This document shows positions 43,380-51,279 of a stretch of 64,000 bases of DNA, in pieces (within the stretch, counting starts at the first letter, position 1; the number at the start of each line of letters is the position of its first letter). A model generated the notes under the pieces. The model was given only the letters and a program-made list of their open reading frames with translations, made no database searches and was not told the origin of the DNA. Both the position numbers and the translations under genes were made by a program. The DNA is from Salegentibacter mishustinae (GTDB lineage Bacteria; Bacteroidota; Bacteroidia; Flavobacteriales; Flavobacteriaceae): positions 1,488,001-1,552,000 of the forward strand of contig NZ_LLKN01000002.1 of NCBI RefSeq assembly GCF_002900095.1. The letters run 5' to 3'.

Positions 43380-43898
43380 ATGAAAAGTATGAGAATTTAT
43401 GTAATGTTTTTAGCCCTTGTATCTATTGGGTTGACAAGTTGTAATGATGGATCTACTAAAGAATTGGCTCAGCAACAGGAAGAATTGAAAAAACAAAATG
43501 ACAGCATAATTGGTATGCACGAAACGCTTACTGCGAAAAATAACGAGCTTAAAACACAACACAACCAGGTTTCGCAACAATTACGTGGATTGGAAAAACT
43601 GGAAGATTCTACACAATTGGAGAAACTTACCAGCATTGAAGCCAAAATTAGAAACCATGGAGCTAAGCTGGCTTCTCACAGAGAAATGATTGAGTCCCAT
43701 AATGAGCTTGGTCAAAACTTTGGAGAATTATCTACCGATGCAAAAAAGAAGCAACTTTCTGAAATGCAGAAAACTCACGATCGTATAATGAGTGAACAGA
43801 AAGAAATGAAATCTGAACACGATATTATAGAAAAACAACACCAATCTATAAAAGATATGATTGCTAAATCTGCTTCCGGAGATGAATCAGAAGACTAA
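43380..43898 (+). CDS. Coiled-coil lipoprotein
   Basis: 172 residues. The signal ends in a lipobox (LTSC, Cys 21). The rest is almost all predicted coiled coil, rich in Gln, Glu, Lys and His with repeated SHRE/THDR/SEHD-type segments (for example KLASHREMIESHNELGQ and MQKTHDRIMSEQKEMKSEHD), ending in an acidic tail. The family is not recognised. It is probably an envelope-associated structural or stress protein. A wobble-paired hairpin terminator follows. Confidence 0.78.
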   Translation: MKSMRIYVMFLALVSIGLTSCNDGSTKELAQQQEELKKQNDSIIGMHETLTAKNNELKTQHNQVSQQLRGLEKLEDSTQLEKLTSIEAKIRNHGAKLASHREMIESHNELGQNFGELSTDAKKKQLSEMQKTHDRIMSEQKEMKSEHDIIEKQHQSIKDMIAKSASGDESED

Positions 43899-43926
43899 AT
43901 CTAAATTTGCTTAGAATTTATAAAAA

Positions 43927-43962
43927 ATGGCTATCTAACTTATTTTAGGTAGCTATTTTTTT
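43927..43962 (+). terminator. Intrinsic terminator after the coiled-coil lipoprotein
   Basis: ATGGCTATCTAA, loop CTTATT, TTAGGTAGCTAT and seven T; the two G-U wobbles favour the plus-strand RNA. It overlaps the last codons of the convergent msrA. Confidence 0.8.
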
Positions 43963-44457
43963 ATCCTCTTTCAACGAGGTATAAAATTTTTTCTTTAAAA
44001 GCTCCAGTTTAGGACTTATAAAATTTTGACAAAAAGGTTTATCGGGTCCTTTTAAATAATAATTCTGAATTTCTTCACGAGAATTTTTAAAAGAAACGAA
44101 GGGCAATACTTTGGTAATAATTTCTTTTTCAAAATCTGCTCTCAAATTATTTAAACTTGCTAAAGCTTCAATTTTATCGCTTTCATTATAGTAATAAATG
44201 GCAGATCTATATTTATTACGCATACTGTGGTTTGAAGTGCTCTGATGCGTATGCAAATGAATTTCAATTAAACTTTTCAGGGAAATTTTATTACTATCGT
44301 AATGAACAATTACGCCCTCCGAATAATCGACATTTTTAGCTTTAGATGCAACATAACCCTGTTCTACCTTTAGTACGCCTACAACTTGTTGAAAAACAGC
44401 TTCGGTACACCAATGGCAACCTCCTCCAAAAGCTATTTTCTTAAGTGTTGTATCCAT
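43945..44457 (-). CDS. msrA: Peptide-methionine (S)-S-oxide reductase
   Basis: 170 residues. The catalytic Cys lies in FGGGCHWCTEAVFQQVVGV near the N-terminus; the family usually has GCFWC, here GCHWC. EGVIVHYDSNKISLKSLIEIHLHTH and KYRSAIYYYNE follow the MsrA order. It repairs oxidised methionine with thioredoxin. The second Cys near the C-terminus (FCQNFISPKLELLKKKF) could be the resolving residue. No msrB is adjacent. It is convergent with the lipoprotein gene and 35 bases downstream of the FAD oxidoreductase gene on the same strand. Confidence 0.93.
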   Translation of the reverse strand: MDTTLKKIAFGGGCHWCTEAVFQQVVGVLKVEQGYVASKAKNVDYSEGVIVHYDSNKISLKSLIEIHLHTHQSTSNHSMRNKYRSAIYYYNESDKIEALASLNNLRADFEKEIITKVLPFVSFKNSREEIQNYYLKGPDKPFCQNFISPKLELLKKKFYTSLKEDKKIAT

Positions 44458-44492
44458 AATTAAAAGATCTTTTTAGTTCTCTGATAATTAAC

Positions 44493-45737
44493 TCAATTCT
44501 TCAAAGCCTGGATTAGCCCCAAAGCTGCACGTTCACCGGAAAGCATGGCCGCATTTTGAGAAGAATTTAAAAGTTGATCTCCAGCCAGGAATATGGTATC
44601 GGTTAATTGAGTTTCGGTGGGATCTATTTCGTAATGTAAGGGATTAATTTTTGGCAGCGCTTTTTTAATAAAATAGTGTTTTAAAAATCGTGCGTCCCCT
44701 ACTCCACAGTAATTCTTTAAATCCTGCGCAACTTTTTTCAGTAACTCAGTCTCAGATAAATCGGTTTGTTTTACTACTGTAACTGAAAGTAATTCCTTTC
44801 CACCATTAGATTCAGTCGCCACACTGGTATGATAAAAGATATTATTGATAATAGCATCTTTATCTGTAATTAAGCCAATAATGGGCTTCTCTATAGTTCG
44901 CTTTTCGGTTTCAAAATAAAAATTATGACAGGATTTCCATTGGGTTTCCTGGTTTTTCAAATTACTTACCAGCGAACTGGCTTCAGTAGCAATTATGCTA
45001 GCATTGGTTGTAATAGCTTCTTGACTCTCCAATATAATTTCGCCTTCTTTTACTTCTTTTACCGGCGTATTAAAATGGATTTTAGTATTCTTTAGTTGTC
45101 TTGCCAGGTGTTTTGAAATTTCTCCCATTCCTTTCTTTGGAATTACCGCGAGGCCTTCTCCGAACATCTTAAAAACAAATTCAAACATTCTGCTAGAAGT
45201 TTCTAAATCTGGTTCCAGGAAGATTCCGCTAAAAAAAGGTTTAAAGAATTTCTCTATAATTTCCCCGGAAAAACCTTTATCCTGAAGGCATGCTAAAGTG
45301 GTAGTTTCCTTTCTTTCAAAAATATCGGTAACCGATAGCTTTTTTAGATCGGCATAAAGACTTAATATCTTTAATTTATCTGGAAAGCTGCCAATGCCTG
45401 AGAAAACTGTAGGCAAAATTAAAGATGAAGCCCGCAATGGATCGCCAATTGTTTTAGGCTTAGCGTTTTCATAAATTACTGCGCCCGGTAATAATTCCTG
45501 TAATTCTAAAGATTCATAATCTAAATACTCCAGGGCTTTTGGATAAGCGCTAAGCAAAACCTGAAAACCGCGATCTAATTGGTAACCTTCTACCAAGTCG
45601 GTTTTTATTCGCCCTCCAACACTATCTGAAGCCTCATATATTTCTGGAGCATAACCGTGATCTTCTAGCACTTTAGCAGCGATTAGTCCGCTAAGTCCCG
45701 CACCTACAATTTTTACTTTATATTCAGATTTCTCCAT
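44493..45737 (-). CDS. FAD-dependent amine-oxidase/protoporphyrinogen-oxidase-like oxidoreductase
   Basis: 414 residues. The dinucleotide-binding motif IVGAGLSGLIAAKVLEDHG (residues 10-28) continues with EIYEASDSVGGRIKTDL, the typical amine-oxidase GG motif, and the C-terminal FAD contact IFLAGDQLLNSSQNAAMLSG. It resembles the NAD(P)-binding flavoproteins near carotenoid desaturases. The substrate is unknown. No carotenoid genes are adjacent. It precedes msrA on the same strand, so the two may be cotranscribed. Confidence 0.85.
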   Translation of the reverse strand: MEKSEYKVKIVGAGLSGLIAAKVLEDHGYAPEIYEASDSVGGRIKTDLVEGYQLDRGFQVLLSAYPKALEYLDYESLELQELLPGAVIYENAKPKTIGDPLRASSLILPTVFSGIGSFPDKLKILSLYADLKKLSVTDIFERKETTTLACLQDKGFSGEIIEKFFKPFFSGIFLEPDLETSSRMFEFVFKMFGEGLAVIPKKGMGEISKHLARQLKNTKIHFNTPVKEVKEGEIILESQEAITTNASIIATEASSLVSNLKNQETQWKSCHNFYFETEKRTIEKPIIGLITDKDAIINNIFYHTSVATESNGGKELLSVTVVKQTDLSETELLKKVAQDLKNYCGVGDARFLKHYFIKKALPKINPLHYEIDPTETQLTDTIFLAGDQLLNSSQNAAMLSGERAALGLIQALKN

Positions 45738-45833
45738 ATTTCATCTTTATTTTCTCAAAAATACAGTTTTTAAAAAAGACCTGAAGATGCACAATTGTTA
45801 AGGCAGCACTAAGATTTAGCTTCAATAAATAAA

Positions 45834-45863
45834 AAACCCACAGCATATTATTTGCTGTGGGTT
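45834..45863 (-). terminator. Intrinsic terminator of the J-domain gene
   Basis: ACCCACAGCA-TATTATT-TGCTGTGGGT; on the minus strand the stem is followed by a T run (the AAAAAA at 45831-45836). Confidence 0.9.
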
Positions 45864-45886
45864 TCATATAAACAATAAGGTTATTC

Positions 45887-46342
45887 TTAAGCAGTTTGTA
45901 GCTCAAGATCTTTTTTCGATTTTCTATATAAAAAAGAATTGTAAATATTCCTTTTAGCGAATCTTACCTGCTTATCTGAACTTATGAATTTGATAAAAAG
46001 TTTTTTGTTTACTCCAAAATACTCATAGGTAGTACGGTTTGTAAAAGATATTTCCAGAAGATTCCCTTTATGCTGATAGTCTGCAATTCCGGCTTCGTTT
46101 ATCGTTCTGTTATATTCCTCCAGGTTAGCTTCTATAGTTTGCGGGGCAATACTTACTAAAAAGTGGTAACCATCAATAATTTCTTTACTTTTTACTTCAG
46201 CTTCGGCGTGCTTTTCATCGGTTTCTCTAAATTTATCGGGATGCCATTCTTTAACCAGGTTACGGTAAGTGCTTTTAAGTTGTTTAAGATCTATCTCTTT
46301 TTCAACATTAAAGAGCTTTTTATATTGATTTACACGCTTCAT
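45887..46342 (-). CDS. J-domain protein with KTSC domain
   Basis: 151 residues. The N-terminal part is a J domain with the HPD signature in YRNLVKEWHPDKFRETDE (residues about 25-42). The C-terminal 60 residues (LLEISFTNRTTYEYFGVNKK) match the KTSC domain, whose role is unknown. It would interact with DnaK. It is a single gene between a terminator and a long AT-rich gap. Confidence 0.85.
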   Translation of the reverse strand: MKRVNQYKKLFNVEKEIDLKQLKSTYRNLVKEWHPDKFRETDEKHAEAEVKSKEIIDGYHFLVSIAPQTIEANLEEYNRTINEAGIADYQHKGNLLEISFTNRTTYEYFGVNKKLFIKFISSDKQVRFAKRNIYNSFLYRKSKKDLELQTA

Positions 46343-46427
46343 TACTATTAATTTTAAATAAGCGGCAAAACTACTTCTTTTTATTGGATAGTAAACAGAT
46401 TATTTTCAAGGTGTTTTTTTACTTTAT

Positions 46428-46622
46428 TTAAAGGTTCTGGATATAGATCCAATCGAGTAACTCGTAGGTGATTATGCCCGAAATAATAGCGACTAGCAGT
46501 TTTATCCAATTAAGCTTAATCCAAATAATAATTTTTTTCATCAAAATACCTTCCTGATTTTTCTCAAATCCAATCCTTAAAGGTATTTTGAAATCTTGAA
46601 TAAATTTTACGGGAATCCACAT
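46428..46622 (-). CDS. Small single-span membrane protein, uncertain
   Basis: 64 residues, or 37 if the internal start MKKIIIWIKLNWIKLL is used. One hydrophobic helix (IKLLVAIISGIITYELLDWI) runs to the C-terminus. The ATG at 46622 lies two bases after the stop of the broken VF530 gene, which supports coupling. The family is not recognised. Confidence 0.4.
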   Translation of the reverse strand: MWIPVKFIQDFKIPLRIGFEKNQEGILMKKIIIWIKLNWIKLLVAIISGIITYELLDWIYIQNL

Positions 46623-46624
46623 TC

Positions 46625-46840
46625 CTAAAATGAATCCAGATATAATTGTTCTACCTTAGTTCTGGCCCAGGGCGTTTTTCGTAAAAATTTTAAACTGGAT
46701 TTTATGGATGGATCCTGAGTAAAACATTTTATATTTATTCTTTTACCCATTTCTTCCCAACCCTAGCGGTTTACCAGAAATTCAAGAATATCAGCAAGCT
46801 TTACGCCGTGAAGCTGATTATTTGGTTGTTGACTTTTCAT
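46625..46840 (-). pseudogene. VF530 (DUF2132) DNA-binding protein gene interrupted by an amber codon
   Basis: The minus strand reads a complete 71-codon gene: start MKSQQPNNQLHGVKLADILE, then FLVNR, a TAG, then [38 protein letters not shown], ending LYLDSF. The pattern HGVKL...LVNRYGWEELG...[22 protein letters not shown] is the VF530 family; the TAG at 46763-46765 replaces the usual Tyr codon. The rest of the frame is intact, so the mutation is recent, a sequencing error, or read through. It lies six bases after the helicase stop. Confidence 0.85.
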
Positions 46841-46846
46841 AAACGC

Positions 46847-48148
46847 TTAAACATATCGCACTCTTACTTTTTTCTTTTTTAGCTTAGAATTATTGAGCAA
46901 GCCAATAAGTTCTTCCGCTTTTTTCTCCGGTACAGCAACAAATGCACAATCTTGCTTAAGTTCAATAAGGCCTAGTTCATCTTTTTTAAGATTTCCCTGT
47001 TTAAGAAAAAGGCCGGCGATATCTCCTTTTGAAATTTTATCTTTTCTACCTCCGGAAATAAATAGCGTAGTTTTTGCAACAGCATCGGTGTTGCTTTTTG
47101 CTTCCTGGATTTTATAATCATTGGTTTCAATAAAATCGGGCAGTTTTTTTTTTTCAGAAAGCACGTAGGCAATACCTTCCTGATGCATTCTTGCCGTGCG
47201 CCCGTTTCTATGCGTAAATTCTGAAGCTTTGAATGGTAATTGATAATGAATTATAAAATCAATTTCGGGTACATCTATACCTCTTGCAGCAAGATCTGTA
47301 GCGATAAGCAACCTATGAGTTCCATTTCTAAACTTGATAAGAGATCTTTCCCTGTCCTTCTGCTCCATTCCTCCAGAGAATATACCGTGTTCAATTCGGT
47401 TTTTATTTAGATAGTCACTCACTTCAGCAATGCTGTCTTTATAATTACAGAAAATAATCCCAGAACCTTTGGCTTTTCCAGACAGCAAATTAACCAGGCT
47501 TTCAAGTTTCTTTTTAGGGTTTATATCAATGGTCTTCACCTCCAAAGAAGGTTGTTCTCCTTTCAAATAGTCAATGTTCTTAGGCTTTCTTAGACCAACA
47601 AACGCCGGAACCTCGATATTTTGCGTAGCAGATGTAAGAATACGTTTTTCTAAACCTGAAAGTGCTGATATAATTTCTTTCATTTCATTCTCAAAACCGA
47701 CTTCCAAAGATTTATCAAATTCATCTAAAACAAGAGTTTTGATGTATTTTGTAGCAAAGGTTTCTCTCCTAAAATGGTCGGCAATTCTTCCCGGGGTACC
47801 AATTAATATTGCAGGGGCGTGTTGTAGTTCTAATTTATCTTTAGAAAAAGCTCTGCCGCCATACACGGCATTCGCTTTAAAGCCGGCTCCCATTTCCCTG
47901 GTAACTTGCTCTATTTGAATAGCCAGTTCTCTTGAAGGCACTAAAATTACAGCCTGCACCTCTGCCAAATCTGGATCTAAATCTTCCAACAAGGGTAATA
48001 AGAATGCTAATGTTTTTCCTGATCCGGTGGGTGATAGTAAAACAGTATTTTGATTTTCTACAATTGTTTTATAAGCTTCCTGCTGCATAGCATTAAGCTT
48101 AGAAATCTCCAATTTTTTCAGGATTTCCTGTAAATTCTTAGTTTGCAT
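46847..48148 (-). CDS. DEAD-box ATP-dependent RNA helicase, DbpA-like
   Basis: 433 residues. Helicase motifs: Walker A LLSPTGSGKTLAFLLPL, motif Ia PSRELAIQ, motif II VLDEFDKSLEVGF (DEFD instead of DEAD), SAT in ILTSATQNIEV, and motifs V-VI ATDLAARGIDVPEID and THRNGRTARM. The C-terminal 70 residues (GRKDKISKGDIAGLFLKQ, FVAVPEKKAEELIGLLNN) form a DbpA RNA-binding domain, which directs helicases to 23S rRNA. A role in ribosome assembly, perhaps at low temperature, is likely; the cold-shock gene is next upstream. Confidence 0.93.
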   Translation of the reverse strand: MQTKNLQEILKKLEISKLNAMQQEAYKTIVENQNTVLLSPTGSGKTLAFLLPLLEDLDPDLAEVQAVILVPSRELAIQIEQVTREMGAGFKANAVYGGRAFSKDKLELQHAPAILIGTPGRIADHFRRETFATKYIKTLVLDEFDKSLEVGFENEMKEIISALSGLEKRILTSATQNIEVPAFVGLRKPKNIDYLKGEQPSLEVKTIDINPKKKLESLVNLLSGKAKGSGIIFCNYKDSIAEVSDYLNKNRIEHGIFSGGMEQKDRERSLIKFRNGTHRLLIATDLAARGIDVPEIDFIIHYQLPFKASEFTHRNGRTARMHQEGIAYVLSEKKKLPDFIETNDYKIQEAKSNTDAVAKTTLFISGGRKDKISKGDIAGLFLKQGNLKKDELGLIELKQDCAFVAVPEKKAEELIGLLNNSKLKKKKVRVRYV

Positions 48149-48287
48149 GTATATGAGAATAATAAAGTCTTATATCGACTTTAAAGGGAAGCACCCGTTT
48201 AGGCGATAAAATATGAGTTTCTTAAGGGTAAGATACAAGTGCAATTAAAACTGACTTCAGAGTCTGTTTTGTTTATTGTTCACCTGT

Positions 48288-48329
48288 AAAAAAAAAGAAA
48301 GGTTCAGCAATATCATATTACCGAACCTT
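48288..48329 (-). terminator. Intrinsic terminator of the cold-shock gene
   Basis: On the minus strand AAGGTTC...GAACCTT with inner GTAATAT/ATATTGC pairing, followed by TTTCTTTTTTT. Confidence 0.8.
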
Positions 48330-48345
48330 GTATGTGGTTAACGAA

Positions 48346-48798
48346 TTATTGCTGTTTTACACGAACAGCATTCATTCCTTTCATTCCTCGTTCCAATTCA
48401 AAACTTACCTTGTCGTTTTCATCGATCTCATCGATCAACCCGGTAACGTGAACAAAATATTTTTCGTTATTTTCTGAATCAATAATAAATCCAAAACCTT
48501 TAGAATGATCAAAAAAGGAAACTTTTCCTTTTCTCACTGGATCTTCCTCTGGCATGTCTTCTTTTTTCGGAACGCCAATTTCTATACTTTCGGCTTCAAC
48601 TTCCACTTTTTGAGAAGGATCCGGTGGAGTATCAGTAAGATTCCCGTCAGCATCTACATACGCGATCATATCTTCAAAGCTACCTCCTTTGTTAGAATTC
48701 TCTTTGCGCTCTTGCTTCTTAAGCTCCTTTTCTTTTCTCTTTTTTATTTTCTTTTTTTCTTTTTCAGTCTTACTGAATGTCTGCTGCGATTTGCCCAT
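48346..48798 (-). CDS. Cold-shock domain protein with lysine-rich N-terminal extension
   Basis: 150 residues. The first 40 are a lysine/glutamate run (TEKEKKKIKKRKEKELKK), then an acidic linker, then a C-terminal cold-shock domain with KGKVSFFDHSKGFGFIIDSE (RNP1) and KYFVHVTGLID (RNP2). It binds single-stranded nucleic acid as an RNA chaperone. Its long leader (about 130 bases from the -7 element at 48936-48943) is typical of cold-shock mRNAs. The neighbouring RNA helicase suggests a shared role in cold adaptation. Confidence 0.92.
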   Translation of the reverse strand: MGKSQQTFSKTEKEKKKIKKRKEKELKKQERKENSNKGGSFEDMIAYVDADGNLTDTPPDPSQKVEVEAESIEIGVPKKEDMPEEDPVRKGKVSFFDHSKGFGFIIDSENNEKYFVHVTGLIDEIDENDKVSFELERGMKGMNAVRVKQQ

Positions 48799-48935
48799 TC
48801 GTTATGTTTAGTTAATAATTAGGTGAGTAAGCTTGGAATTACCTGAAGAGATTCCTGGTAGTGATAAGGCATCTTAAAGCCATCTTTCTTCAATGAAAGT
48901 AAAGAATCCCTATAAAGGATACCGCTTAAACTTCT

Positions 48936-48943
48936 ACAAAGAT
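48936..48943 (-). promoter_or_regulatory. -7 promoter element for the cold-shock gene
   Basis: The minus strand reads TATCTTTG, exact TAnnTTTG, about 140 bases before the ATG at 48798. It predicts an untranslated leader of roughly 130 bases. Confidence 0.5.
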
Positions 48944-49015
48944 AAGTGATAGAAATTAAATTACTTAATTTGAAGGGGATAAATAATTCTTGATTTCCAA
49001 AATTGCCTTTACCTC

Positions 49016-49720
49016 CTATTTTTTACGCTTCTTTTTATCCCACCAAACGTATAAAATAAAAATAGCCAAACTAACTAAAGATCCCCATAGAAGCCCGGTT
49101 TTTAAACCATCTGTACTCTTTCCTATAATTGCTATAAAAATGGTAAGCGGGGCAATACCTACAAGAGTGGCACCAATAAAACGCCAATAGCCCATTTTTA
49201 GTATTCCTACCACGAAGCTTATGGCATCGTTAGAAAGAAACGGATTTATCCTGGTTACAATAACTGCCCAAAAGCCGTAATCTTCAATAAAATCTTCAAT
49301 TTTAATTTTATTTGAAGGCCCAATTAATTTCTCAACGATCACCGGGCCAAAATAGCGTCCAATAAAATAACCAACGCTTGAAGCTGTGAAAATAGCTGCA
49401 AAAATAATTAAGCTTCCAAAAATAGGCCCATAAGCCAAAATGGAAACTACCATTAGTGCTACCGATGGGATTACAATTAAAAACATTTGTGCCACCATAG
49501 CCAGGATAAGCATAGTTGGCCCCATCCATCCAAAATTTGAAACCCAATTCGTAATTCTTTCTTCGTCATTACTGGTTAATACAGTCCAGGCTTCAGTTAA
49601 AAAATTCCGAACCCCGGGAATAAAAAAATAAGCTGCTACAAGGCCAATTATTATAATTCCTGAAACAATGAGAGGAGCTTTACTTTTTTTTACTGAAGTA
49701 GTTTCTACAGAATCAGCCAT
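49016..49720 (-). CDS. TVP38/TMEM64 (DedA-like) family membrane protein
   Basis: 234 residues with about six hydrophobic spans. FTASSVGYFIGRYFGPVIVE followed by FIEDYGFWAVIVTRINPFLS and NDAISFVVGILKMGYWRF are the conserved SNARE-associated/VTT core. DedA-like proteins are lipid scramblases or flippases in the inner membrane. The C-terminus is a short basic tail. It follows the SdiA-regulated-like gene by five bases and is probably cotranscribed with it. Confidence 0.9.
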   Translation of the reverse strand: MADSVETTSVKKSKAPLIVSGIIIIGLVAAYFFIPGVRNFLTEAWTVLTSNDEERITNWVSNFGWMGPTMLILAMVAQMFLIVIPSVALMVVSILAYGPIFGSLIIFAAIFTASSVGYFIGRYFGPVIVEKLIGPSNKIKIEDFIEDYGFWAVIVTRINPFLSNDAISFVVGILKMGYWRFIGATLVGIAPLTIFIAIIGKSTDGLKTGLLWGSLVSLAIFILYVWWDKKKRKK

Positions 49721-49725
49721 ATAGT

Positions 49726-50589
49726 TTAATTATTTTCTAGTTTAACTCTTAAAATATTTGCGGGTTGTCTTCGGCTTTCATTAGAGATATACAAACGATT
49801 CTCTTCATCAAAATCCAGAGCTTCAGGTTGGGGAAAAGTTTCGGTATTTAAAATATGAATTTTAACCTCATTACCTTCCTCATCTAAAATGATCAATTTA
49901 GGCTGATTTCCTTCTAAAACATATAATTCTCCGGTTTTAGGGTGAAACCTAATGGCAGAAGGCCTAATTATTCTAGAGGACCTCCCTCCTACTAAATTCC
50001 TGTATATTTCATCGTTACCATCAAGAGTGAAATGCCTTCCCTTTTCCAAGCTTTTGGTAGAAAGATCAAAGGCATAAATTCCTTTAGTATCTTTTCGGTT
50101 ATTATATTCTTTTACCGCAAATAGTAAGCGATTATTTTTTACATCTATTTCCAGGCTTTCTGCTTCATTTATATCTAATCCTGAAATTTGATAAGTATCA
50201 ATTTTAGGAGCTTTACCTCTAAAGTTTTTAATCTCATAGATTTTACCATCGCTGCGTAGTACGTAAGCCGTATCTTGTGCAACGGCTAATCCCTCGTAAT
50301 CACCAGATTCACCAAACTCTATCCTGGAAGTTATTTTTGATGTCTCTAAATTGAAAATAAAGATCACACCATCTTCATCCTGTATACAAGCCATTTCATT
50401 ATTTCCTAAATAACTTAACCCGGAAATTTCATTAAGTATAGATGGTAATTCCCATTTTTCTTCAATAGTATAGGTTTTATTGCCATCATCAAAAGATATA
50501 TAACTGTTGTTTTTAAAAGTCCAATATATAAGTCCGGCCAGAATAAAGATTGCAGCTATAATTCCAAAAATAATTCTATTCATTTTCAT
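49726..50589 (-). CDS. SdiA-regulated (YjiK-like) beta-propeller protein
   Basis: About 287 residues from ATG 50589 (or 50583). One N-terminal membrane anchor (IIFGIIAAIFILAGLIYW) is followed by a beta-propeller with repeated SdiA-regulated motifs: ILNEISGLSYLGNNEMACIQ, YEGLAVAQDTAYVLRSDGKI, EAESLEIDVKNNRLLFAVKE and IRPSAIRFHPKTGELYVLEG. Function unknown; possibly a periplasmic binding or phytase-like domain. An upstream in-frame ATG at 50643 is less likely because it would place 18 residues before the membrane anchor. Confidence 0.82.
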   Translation of the reverse strand: MKMNRIIFGIIAAIFILAGLIYWTFKNNSYISFDDGNKTYTIEEKWELPSILNEISGLSYLGNNEMACIQDEDGVIFIFNLETSKITSRIEFGESGDYEGLAVAQDTAYVLRSDGKIYEIKNFRGKAPKIDTYQISGLDINEAESLEIDVKNNRLLFAVKEYNNRKDTKGIYAFDLSTKSLEKGRHFTLDGNDEIYRNLVGGRSSRIIRPSAIRFHPKTGELYVLEGNQPKLIILDEEGNEVKIHILNTETFPQPEALDFDEENRLYISNESRRQPANILRVKLENN

Positions 50590-50740
50590 AACTATCCTAA
50601 AGTAGGTTTCTAAAATAGGTTTATTCTGAAGCTTTGCCTGCATAATTAATTATTATTAACAGAGTGCTTTAAAATTTAGCTTAAAAGATTGGCTGCAAAC
50701 GGCGCTAAAACCTACTTAATTGTTAAAAATAAGTTAATTT

Positions 50741-50763
50741 AGTACTATTTATAGCATAGTACT
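50741..50763. promoter_or_regulatory. Inverted repeat AGTACTAT-N7-ATAGTACT upstream of the small-gene array
   Basis: Perfect 8-base arms, 57 bases before the first tiny gene. A near-match -7 element TAATTTAG (50735-50742) touches it. It could be an operator of the array promoter or a 5' leader hairpin. Confidence 0.5.
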
Positions 50764-50819
50764 GTAACAAACAAGATTCAGGACAGTCTATTAGATATAA
50801 CCTTTAAAATTTATGAAAT

Positions 50820-50915
50820 ATGAAAACTTTTGAAACCATCAGCAGACCATTCTTTAATCAGGAAAAGAATAACACCAAGAAAAACTGGAGCAGTAAAAGA
50901 CGCTATTTAAAATAA
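50820..50915 (+). CDS. Tandem small peptide gene, copy 1 (31 residues)
   Basis: ATG to TAA encodes 31 residues: MKTFETISRPFFNQEK, then NNTKKNWSSKRRYLK. It is strongly basic (nine Lys/Arg against two Glu), with no signal peptide or membrane span and no cysteine. The codon set differs from copies 2-4 only at third positions. The leader (ATAACCTTTAAAATTTATGAAAT) resembles the spacers between later copies, which act as A-rich ribosome-entry regions. The family is not recognised. See copies 2-6; the conserved parts are RPF-NQ and NW-KRRY-K. Confidence 0.78.
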   Translation: MKTFETISRPFFNQEKNNTKKNWSSKRRYLK

Positions 50916-50934
50916 CCTCTAAAAATTAGAAACC

Positions 50935-51030
50935 ATGAAAACTTTCGAAACCATCAGCAGACCATTCTTTAATCAGGAAAAGAACAACACCAAGAAAAAC
51001 TGGAGCAGTAAAAGACGCTATTTAAAATAA
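50935..51030 (+). CDS. Tandem small peptide gene, copy 2 (31 residues)
   Basis: Peptide identical to copy 1; two silent changes (codon 4 TTC, codon 17 AAC). It starts 19 bases after the copy 1 stop, with spacer CCTCTAAAAATTAGAAACC. The spacer varies more than the coding part, which favours selection on the peptide. Confidence 0.78.
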   Translation: MKTFETISRPFFNQEKNNTKKNWSSKRRYLK

Positions 51031-51049
51031 TCTTTAAAAATTAGAAATC

Positions 51050-51145
51050 ATGAAAACTTTCGAAACCATCAGCAGACCATTCTTTAATCAGGAAAAGAAT
51101 AACACCAAGAAAAACTGGAGCAGTAAAAGACGCTATTTAAAATAA
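51050..51145 (+). CDS. Tandem small peptide gene, copy 3 (31 residues)
   Basis: Peptide identical to copies 1, 2 and 4; one silent difference from copy 1 (codon 4 TTC). It begins exactly 115 bases after copy 2, the unit length of the array. Confidence 0.78.
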   Translation: MKTFETISRPFFNQEKNNTKKNWSSKRRYLK

Positions 51146-51164
51146 CCTTTAAAAATTAGAAATC

Positions 51165-51260
51165 ATGAAAACTTTCGAAACCATCAGCAGACCATTCTTT
51201 AATCAGGAAAAGAACAACACTAAGAAAAACTGGAGCAGTAAAAGACGCTATTTAAAATAA
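51165..51260 (+). CDS. Tandem small peptide gene, copy 4 (31 residues)
   Basis: Peptide identical to copies 1-3; silent changes at codons 17 (AAC) and 19 (ACT). Unit spacing is again 115 bases. The spacer after it (TCTCAAAAAATTAGAAATC) leads to the diverged copy 5. Confidence 0.78.
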   Translation: MKTFETISRPFFNQEKNNTKKNWSSKRRYLK

Positions 51261-51279
51261 TCTCAAAAAATTAGAAATC

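Larger units (their letters stand above)
50820..51279 (+). repeat. Four tandem 115-base units, each a complete small gene plus leader
   Basis: Units start at 50820, 50935, 51050 and 51165. Between units there are three variable sites in 96 coding bases (all third-position, silent) but about four in the 19-base spacers. Not CRISPR-like: the units have no unique spacers. Confidence 0.93.

Noticed and set aside
45724-45906. 60-codon minus-strand frame ahead of the FAD oxidoreductase
   Set aside because: It spans a strong terminator hairpin and has no start context; composition looks random.
47574-47918. 114-codon plus-strand frame
   Set aside because: Antisense to the helicase motifs of the DbpA-like gene.
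48505-48822. 105-codon plus-strand frame rich in Phe and Leu
   Set aside because: It is the antisense of the lysine-rich part of the cold-shock gene; no start signal or homology.
50820-51279. CRISPR array
   Set aside because: The 115-base units are repeated in full with no unique spacers, and each contains a conserved open frame.
50820-51279. Assembly artefact of one gene duplicated
   Set aside because: The four units differ by several distinct substitutions, and a diverged fifth member is in register, so real duplication is more likely; long reads would settle it.
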